A DNA stretch of 64,000 bases from Paenibacillus macerans (GTDB lineage Bacteria > Bacillota > Bacilli > Paenibacillales > Paenibacillaceae): positions 1 to 64,000 of the forward strand of contig NZ_JAMBOE010000022.1 of the NCBI RefSeq assembly GCF_023715465.1, written 5' to 3'. This document shows, piece after piece, positions 58,754 to 64,000 of this stretch. The stretch's first letter is position 1, and each line of letters opens with the position of its first letter. Both the position numbers and the translations under genes were made by a program. The notes beneath the pieces were generated by a model, which searched no databases, was not told the origin of the DNA, and saw only the letters and a list, made by a program, of their open reading frames with translations.

Positions 58754-59578
58754 ATGCCGTATAAACGCAAGTATTGGGACGGGGTTCTTATCGCTGTCCT
58801 GGCCATTGCAGCCTGTATCATGCTGCTGCCTTACGCCTGGATGGTGCTGTCTTCGCTGAAAAGCAATATGGAGATCGTCTCGGGCTCCGGCGGGTTGTTC
58901 CCCCGGCAGCCCAGCCTGGAGGGATACCGGACGGTTTTTCGCGACGCGCCGTTTGTCACCTGGCTGTTCAACAGCTTGGCGACCTCCGTCATCATTACGG
59001 TCATGACCTTGTTCACCAGTTCCCTGGCCGGATATATTTTTGCCAAACATCGATTTAAGGGAAAAAGACTGCTGTTCGTCCTGATCCTGGCGACGATGAT
59101 GATTCCGTTCCAGGTCATTATGATCCCGACTTATCTCATTACGGCCGAGCTGGGGCTCGTCAACCAGCTGATGGCGATCATTTTGCCCAATCTGGTCAGC
59201 TCCTACGGGGTGTTCCTGGCCAAGCAATTTATCGAGGAGATCCCGCAGGAACTGCTGGAGGCGGCCAGAATGGACGGCGCCGGCGAGTTCAGGCTGATGC
59301 TCCGTATCGTTTCGCCGCTGATCCTGCCGATGCTGTCGGCTTTGGGCATTTTCACGTTCATGAACTCCTGGAACAACTACCTGTGGCCGCTGATTGTATT
59401 AAATGATGAGAGCAAGATGACCGTTCCGCTCGCGTTGGTTTATTTTAACGGAACGCATATGGTCAATTACAACGTCGTCATGTCCGCGGCGGTTCTGATT
59501 ACATTGCCGGTTATTATTGTGTTCCTGATCTTCCAGAAGCAATTCATAAAAGGCCTGACCATGACAGGCATGAAATAA
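58754..59578 (+). CDS. Sugar ABC transporter permease (MalG/UgpE-like)
   Basis: A 274-residue six-helix permease with EAA loop LLEAARMDGAGEFRLMLRIV near residue 170 and the C-terminal KQFIKGLTMTGMK ending that is characteristic of MalG-type proteins. It pairs with the preceding permease. aggaggaa precedes ATG 58754. Confidence 0.94.
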   Translation: MPYKRKYWDGVLIAVLAIAACIMLLPYAWMVLSSLKSNMEIVSGSGGLFPRQPSLEGYRTVFRDAPFVTWLFNSLATSVIITVMTLFTSSLAGYIFAKHRFKGKRLLFVLILATMMIPFQVIMIPTYLITAELGLVNQLMAIILPNLVSSYGVFLAKQFIEEIPQELLEAARMDGAGEFRLMLRIVSPLILPMLSALGIFTFMNSWNNYLWPLIVLNDESKMTVPLALVYFNGTHMVNYNVVMSAAVLITLPVIIVFLIFQKQFIKGLTMTGMK

Positions 59579-59596
59579 GGAGCGAGGAGAAGAGCT

Positions 59597-60898
59597 ATGA
59601 CGAAAATTTCAATTATCGGTGCAGGCAGTGCGTTTACCCGGGATATCGCCATGGATATCCTGTTGATCGAAGGTTTGGAGGGCGGCACGATCGCCTTGGT
59701 TGATATCGACGAGCGGCGGCTGGAGCTGGCGCGCAGGCTGGTGCGCAAAATCGTGGAAATGACGGGGAAACGGTGGGAGGTGATCGCCTCCACGGACCGC
59801 AGGGAAGTCATCGGCGGATCGCAATTTGTGATCAACCAGATTGAGGTCGGCGGGCTGGAGACGGTTCGCTACGAATATGAAATTCCGCTGAAATACGGGG
59901 TTAATCAATGCATTGGCGATACGTTGGGACCAGGAGGGCTGTTTAAAACGCTGCGCACGCTTCCCAGCTGGATCGAGATCGTCCGGGACGTCGAAGAGCT
60001 GTGTCCGGACGGCATGATTTTAAATTATACCAATCCGATGTCCGCGGTAACACTGCTGACCTCCCGCATCACGGACCTGCCGGTGGTCGGCCTCTGCCAC
60101 TCCATCCAGAACACGTCCGCGCAGCTGGCGGAATATGCCGGGGTTCCTTACGAAGAAATGCATTGGCGAGCCGGCGGCATCAACCACATGTCCTGGTTCG
60201 TGGAGCTGGCCCGCGGCGGGAAGGACTTGTACCCCGTTCTGCTGGAAAAAATCAAAGACCCCGAGCTGCTGCGGCAGGACCCGGTGCGCTTTGACGCGAT
60301 GAAATATTTGGGCGCCTTCGTCTCGGAATCTAGCGGCCATTTCTCGGAGTATATTCCGTACTACCGGAAACGGCAAGCGCTCATCGATTTGCACTGCAAT
60401 GCCGGCTATAACGGAGCCACAGGTTTCTATGCCGACAATTGGCCGATTTGGCGCAAGGAGAACGATGAGCAGATCGCCCAGCAACTTGAGGGTACGCTGC
60501 CGCTCGAAATGCAATCGAGCAATGAATATGCGGCCGTGATTATCGAAGCCGTATTGAAAAACGAGCCAAAGATCATTTACGGTAACGTCCCGAACCGGGG
60601 GCTGATCGAAAATCTGCCGGCGGACGGCGTGGTTGAGGTGGCCTGCCTGGTGGACCGCAGGGGCGTGCAGCCTGCCCGTTTCGGGAGACTGCCGGAGCAT
60701 CTGGCCGCATTGTGCCGCTCGAACATGGCCTTTTTTGACCTGGCGGTGGAAGCCGTGCTGCGAAAAGACAAGGAAATGGCCCGCCATGCGCTGATGGTGG
60801 ACCCGCTCACCGCAGCCGTTTGCTCCCTGGACGAAATCGGCAGCATGTTCGAAGAGCTGTATGAGGCGGAACAAGGCTTTGTTCCGGTGTTGAAATGA
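59597..60898 (+). CDS. GH4 family glycosidase (alpha-galactosidase MelA-like)
   Basis: A 433-residue NAD- and Mn-dependent GH4 enzyme. It begins with the Rossmann motif KISIIGAGSAFTRDIAMDIL and carries LNYTNPMS near residue 140, the catalytic VVGLCHSIQNTSAQL (Cys/His metal site) near 160 and AGGINHMSWF near 197. SSGHFSEYIPYYRK near 250 resembles alpha-galactosidases and galacturonases rather than 6-phospho-glucosidases. In the cytoplasm it would cut the imported glycoside; GH4 uses a redox elimination mechanism. Coupled to the next kinase by atga. Confidence 0.9.
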   Translation: MTKISIIGAGSAFTRDIAMDILLIEGLEGGTIALVDIDERRLELARRLVRKIVEMTGKRWEVIASTDRREVIGGSQFVINQIEVGGLETVRYEYEIPLKYGVNQCIGDTLGPGGLFKTLRTLPSWIEIVRDVEELCPDGMILNYTNPMSAVTLLTSRITDLPVVGLCHSIQNTSAQLAEYAGVPYEEMHWRAGGINHMSWFVELARGGKDLYPVLLEKIKDPELLRQDPVRFDAMKYLGAFVSESSGHFSEYIPYYRKRQALIDLHCNAGYNGATGFYADNWPIWRKENDEQIAQQLEGTLPLEMQSSNEYAAVIIEAVLKNEPKIIYGNVPNRGLIENLPADGVVEVACLVDRRGVQPARFGRLPEHLAALCRSNMAFFDLAVEAVLRKDKEMARHALMVDPLTAAVCSLDEIGSMFEELYEAEQGFVPVLK

Positions 60899-61860
60899 TG
60901 CACTCACAAGGGGCTCAGGAGACAAAGCCCGTTGTTGTCGTCGCCGGCGAGCTGAACGTGGACATCATTGTATCCGGCGGGGATGTCATGCCGGAATGGA
61001 ACCGGGAGAAGATGGTCGACGGGTTTGAGGTCGTGCTTGGTTCCTCCTCGGCGATCACGGCCTGCGCGCTGGCTAGCCTGGGGGCGGACGTGAGGTTTGT
61101 CAGCGTGGTGGGGGACGACGACTTCGGCGCCTTCTGCACGGGCGAACTGCAGCGGATGGGCGTTAACACTGAGCATGTAACCCGGCTGCCGGGCGTGAAG
61201 ACGGGCGTGACGCTTTCCTTCTCCACGCCCGCCGACCGCGGGCTGCTAACCTACGCCGGCAGCATCCCGCTGCTGACCCCGGAGTATATCCCGGACACGC
61301 TGCTGCGGCAGGCCCGCCATCTGCATTTCGGCTCCTATTATTTGCAGGACGGCATGAGACCGCATTGGCTGGAGCTTTTTGCGCGGCTGCGCGCGGACGG
61401 GATCAGCACATCCTTTGATACGGGGTGGGATGTGGCCAACCGGTGGGATCGCGGCGGCATCGGCGCGCTGCTGGCGGAAACCGATCTGTTCATTCCGAGC
61501 GAGGATGAACTGCTGCATATTTTCCCGGCCGACCGGGTCATCCGTGTCCTTGAGTCCGAGCTTCCTCCCGTGGCGGGGCTGGTGGCGGTCAAGCAAGGCT
61601 CCAGAGGCGCGTCGCTGCGCCAGCCTGACGGAAGCGTGATCTCAGCCGAGCCGTACGCGGTGACCCCGGTGGATACGACGGGAGCGGGCGATTGCTTTAA
61701 TGCGGGGATCATTTACGGCTATCTGCTCGGCCGTCGGGGCGAGGAGCTGCTGCGATTCGCCAACGCGTGCGGGGCGCTGTCGACGCTTGGCATTGGCGGC
61801 ACCGGGAGCCTGCCGACGGTGGAGGCCGTCCTCCGTATGCAAACAGGACAGGTTCAGTAA
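60895..61860 (+). CDS. PfkB-family carbohydrate kinase
   Basis: The 321-residue ribokinase-like protein has VVVAGELNVDIIVSGG at the start, LGSSSAITACALASLGADV near residue 50, and the ATP/anion-hole motif DTTGAGDCFNAGIIYGYL near 259-276. It likely phosphorylates the sugar freed by the GH4 enzyme. Its substrate (galactosamine, galactose, tagatose or other) cannot be read from sequence. It ends the plus-strand operon; the beta-helix gene has its own promoter. Confidence 0.88.
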   Translation: MMHSQGAQETKPVVVVAGELNVDIIVSGGDVMPEWNREKMVDGFEVVLGSSSAITACALASLGADVRFVSVVGDDDFGAFCTGELQRMGVNTEHVTRLPGVKTGVTLSFSTPADRGLLTYAGSIPLLTPEYIPDTLLRQARHLHFGSYYLQDGMRPHWLELFARLRADGISTSFDTGWDVANRWDRGGIGALLAETDLFIPSEDELLHIFPADRVIRVLESELPPVAGLVAVKQGSRGASLRQPDGSVISAEPYAVTPVDTTGAGDCFNAGIIYGYLLGRRGEELLRFANACGALSTLGIGGTGSLPTVEAVLRMQTGQVQ

Positions 61861-61864
61861 AGTT

Positions 61865-61873
61865 GTGGTATAA
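61865..61873 (+). promoter_or_regulatory. Extended -10 promoter of the beta-helix gene
   Basis: TGGTATAAT at about 61865-61873 is a full extended -10 element, 36 bases upstream of ATG 61909. Confidence 0.5.
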
Positions 61874-61908
61874 TGTCTATACCAAACAAAGGGAGATGAG
61901 GAATAATC

Positions 61909-63441
61909 ATGAAATTGGGGAAAATATTACTGGCGAGTTTGGGTGTGGTTTTAGGTCTTGGTTTGGTTGCCGGAAATGTGCAGCCCCCGGCTGCCTCCGC
62001 GGCCGGAACCGAATATTATGTGGCGACGAGCGGCAGCGACTCCAACGCGGGAACAAGCAACGCACCGTGGAAGACGCTGCAGCACGCGGCTGACGTGGCT
62101 CCTGCGGGCAGCACGGTTTACGTCCGCGGCGGGGTGTATAATCAGAAGCTGAAGATCACCCGCTCCGGCTCCGCTTCCCAGGGTCCCATTGTGTTCACCA
62201 ACTATGGCAACGAGACCCCCATCATTGACGGCACTGGACTTTCGGTCAACGGAAGCGAAGGGCTGATCGAACTGGAGGATGTCGATTACGTTACCGTTCA
62301 GGGTTTTGAAGTCCGCGGATTTACCACGGCTTCCAAAAATGCGGTTCCTGTAGGCATTTATGTCCATGGCGCGGGCGGCTTCATTAATCTGTCCAACAAC
62401 AAAGTCCATGACATCAAAAACACGGCCACCCCGAGCGGCAGCGACCGGCTGGGCCGGGACGCCCACGGCATCGCCGTATATGGCACGAAAGCTCCCGATT
62501 CGATCCACGACCTGACGATCAGCGGCAATGAGCTGTACAATCTTGTGCTGGGCTCCAGTGAAGCGCTCGTTTTAAACGGCAATGTGGACGGCTTTGAGGT
62601 GACCGGCAACCTCGTCCACGATAATGACAACATCGGGATCGATCTGATCGGCTTTGAAGGAACCGCCCCGAAGACCGCTTACGATCAGGCGCGAAACGGG
62701 TTGGTAAAGGGCAACCGGGTGTACAACAACTCCGTCAAAAATAACCCGTCTTACGGGAAAGACGACAACTCGGCCGGCGGCATTTATGTGGATGGCGGCA
62801 AGGACAGCATTATCGAGCAGAACTACAGCTACAGCAACGATATCGGCCTTGAAATCGCCTCCGAACATGCCGGCAAATCCACCAGCAATATTACGGTCCG
62901 CAGCAACGTGATCTATAACAACCGTCTGACCGGCATCGCCATGGGCGGTTACGATGATGAGCGCGGCTCGACGGTAAACTGCAAGATCGTCAATAATACG
63001 GTGTACAAAAACGACACATTGAACGATTATAACGGCCAGCTTCTCGTGCAATACGATACGCAAAACAACGTGATCAAAAACAATATTTTCGTGGCCAACT
63101 CCACGGATGTTTTGTTCTACAATGAATACACCAAAAACTCCGGCAACGTGGTGGATTACAATTTGTATTTTGCTCCGGGCGGCAGCTCGGATGCCACCTG
63201 GACTTGGAAAAATAAAGAATATACGGGATTCTCCTCGTACCAAAAGGGAACCGGCAACGATGCGCATTCGCTGTTTGCCGATCCTAAATTCGTAAATGCC
63301 GCGAACGGCGACTTCCATCTACAGTCATCGTCTCCGGCAATCGATGCCGGGAACACGGACACCGCCATCATCGGAACCGAGGATATTGACGGGGAGCCCC
63401 GCGTAAAAGGCAACGCCGTGAATATCGGCGCCGACGAGTAA
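61909..63441 (+). CDS. Secreted right-handed beta-helix protein (pectate-lyase-like)
   Basis: The 510-residue product has a signal peptide (MKLGKILLASLGVVLGLGLV, cleaved near ASA-AG). It starts with the DUF1565-type motif YYVATSGSDSNAGTSNAPWK and then has coils of a right-handed parallel beta-helix (NLSNNKVHDIKN, SIIEQNYSYSNDIGLEIASE, NITVRSNVIYNN), ending with a choice-of-anchor segment (SSPAIDAGNTD). This architecture occurs in PL9-type polysaccharide lyases and galacturonan or exopolysaccharide glycosidases. Catalytic residues cannot be fixed by eye. It likely acts outside the cell on the glycan imported by the neighbouring operon. Confidence 0.85.
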   Translation: MKLGKILLASLGVVLGLGLVAGNVQPPAASAAGTEYYVATSGSDSNAGTSNAPWKTLQHAADVAPAGSTVYVRGGVYNQKLKITRSGSASQGPIVFTNYGNETPIIDGTGLSVNGSEGLIELEDVDYVTVQGFEVRGFTTASKNAVPVGIYVHGAGGFINLSNNKVHDIKNTATPSGSDRLGRDAHGIAVYGTKAPDSIHDLTISGNELYNLVLGSSEALVLNGNVDGFEVTGNLVHDNDNIGIDLIGFEGTAPKTAYDQARNGLVKGNRVYNNSVKNNPSYGKDDNSAGGIYVDGGKDSIIEQNYSYSNDIGLEIASEHAGKSTSNITVRSNVIYNNRLTGIAMGGYDDERGSTVNCKIVNNTVYKNDTLNDYNGQLLVQYDTQNNVIKNNIFVANSTDVLFYNEYTKNSGNVVDYNLYFAPGGSSDATWTWKNKEYTGFSSYQKGTGNDAHSLFADPKFVNAANGDFHLQSSSPAIDAGNTDTAIIGTEDIDGEPRVKGNAVNIGADE

Positions 63442-63482
63442 ATGTTTAGCTGGGGGCAAGGATGAAGACGGAAGATGTCTCA

Positions 63483-64000
63483 TTACCGGCCCCCCTTCGG
63501 TTTACTTTGTACAAATTTTTTGTAATTTTTCACGTTTGGGATCTTTTTGTGATGGGCGATCAGCTCTTTATCGCTGATGATCCACGTATGGTTGGAGGAA
63601 TTCTTGCGGCGAATCGCGACAAAGTTTGTTTTTTCTCCGGAATAAACTTTGTATCCTTTCTGTTTGCAACGCAGGCAAAAAAGGTCATCTTCCCCCACGC
63701 TTTGATTGGGGAACTGAACGCGGCTTAATACTTTCCGCTTGAAAACAAGGGTAGCGCCCGGAATTTCGGTGACGGGCCGGTTTTCATCCTGCGGAAAACG
63801 AAGGATCAGCGTCTTCGATCCGCGTAAATACATATAATGCGCCCGCTTTCCGATGACGTGAGCGCCGGATCTTCGGAGGTCCCGCAAACTGGCGGTCAAA
63901 TAATAAGGAGCATAGTAGTCGTCATCATCGAACTTGGCAATGTAGCGGTGCTTCGTTTTCTTGACGGCGTAGTTTAAACAAGCGCCGAGCGAGAAACTCC
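63483..64000 (-). CDS. Glycosyltransferase family 2, truncated by the window edge
   Basis: The minus-strand frame enters at 64000 and ends at 63483 (about 172 residues visible, the C-terminal part). It contains KHRYIAKFDDDDYYAPYYLT, the metal-binding DXD region of GT-A folds, followed by GATLVFKRKVLSRVQF, an acceptor-loop GEDDLF and KKIPNVKNYKKFVQSK. The TTG at 63899 is internal, since the frame stays open beyond it, so the true start is outside the window. It probably makes a surface or exopolysaccharide. Confidence 0.85.
   Translation of the reverse strand, partial: SFSLGACLNYAVKKTKHRYIAKFDDDDYYAPYYLTASLRDLRRSGAHVIGKRAHYMYLRGSKTLILRFPQDENRPVTEIPGATLVFKRKVLSRVQFPNQSVGEDDLFCLRCKQKGYKVYSGEKTNFVAIRRKNSSNHTWIISDKELIAHHKKIPNVKNYKKFVQSKPKGGR

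Noticed and set aside
60020-60925. A 301-codon minus-strand frame opposite the GH4 gene
   Set aside because: Antisense shadow of a strongly conserved GH4 enzyme.
62572-63318. A 248-codon minus-strand frame inside the beta-helix gene
   Set aside because: Shadow of a repetitive coding sequence; the plus frame has signal peptide and repeats.

Overview
The window looks like a chromosome segment of a Gram-positive bacterium of the Paenibacillaceae, most likely Paenibacillus. The reasons are strong AGGAGG-type ribosome sites, many GTG/TTG starts, a SinR-like regulator expansion, a PBSX-type contractile tail cluster, a receptor/peptide pair resembling Paenibacillus AloR-AloP, and intergenic repeats I associate with Paenibacillus. 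No rRNA, tRNA, CRISPR array, integrase or transposase was seen.

Layout. 0.4-5.4 kb: secreted and lipid-anchored proteins, a flavin-type oxidoreductase and a LysM-anchored 2',3'-cyclic nucleotidase. 5.9-20.9 kb: an accessory island with decaying fragments, a solo OLD-family nuclease, a TetR regulator, a likely immunity protein, a CBM21 protein, a MazG-like/DUF2075 pair (plus a deleted second copy of the same pair), several SinR-like XRE regulators (one with an in-frame TGA), a very AT-rich three-gene ABC-3C conflict system, and a quorum-sensing receptor broken by a 17-bp tandem duplication beside an intact signal-peptide gene. 21.3-22.3 kb: a copper-amine-oxidase-N-like surface protein. 22.8-35.5 kb: a headless contractile-tail cluster in PBSX order with a textbook -1 frameshift site in the tail chaperone gene. 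It has no capsid, terminase, integrase or visible lysis genes, so it looks like a tailocin or a defective prophage remnant. 35.5-40.5 kb, minus strand: a WXG-like polymorphic toxin with a CdiA-type tRNase tip, its probable immunity gene, and a run of broken or orphan immunity genes.

40.8-45.1 kb: an alpha/beta hydrolase, a MerR regulator with two HTH domains, a metallo-beta-lactamase-fold hydrolase and an ECF sigma/anti-sigma pair. 45.2-50.9 kb: an Fe3+-type ABC importer (ATPase, fused double permease, lipoprotein) with an overlapping phosphatase gene and a divergent LysR regulator. 51.4-63.4 kb: a sugar catabolic locus with a SIS isomerase, a class II aldolase, two PfkB kinases, a DeoR regulator, a three-gene sugar ABC importer, a GH4 glycosidase and a secreted beta-helix protein. 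Together these could import and hydrolyse an alpha-galactoside or galactosaminide and run a PTS-free tagatose-6-phosphate-type pathway. The right edge cuts a family 2 glycosyltransferase.

The strongest candidates for new biology are the ABC-3C operon, the phase-variable-looking quorum-sensing receptor, the MazG/DUF2075 pair, and the toxin/immunity locus next to the tail cluster.
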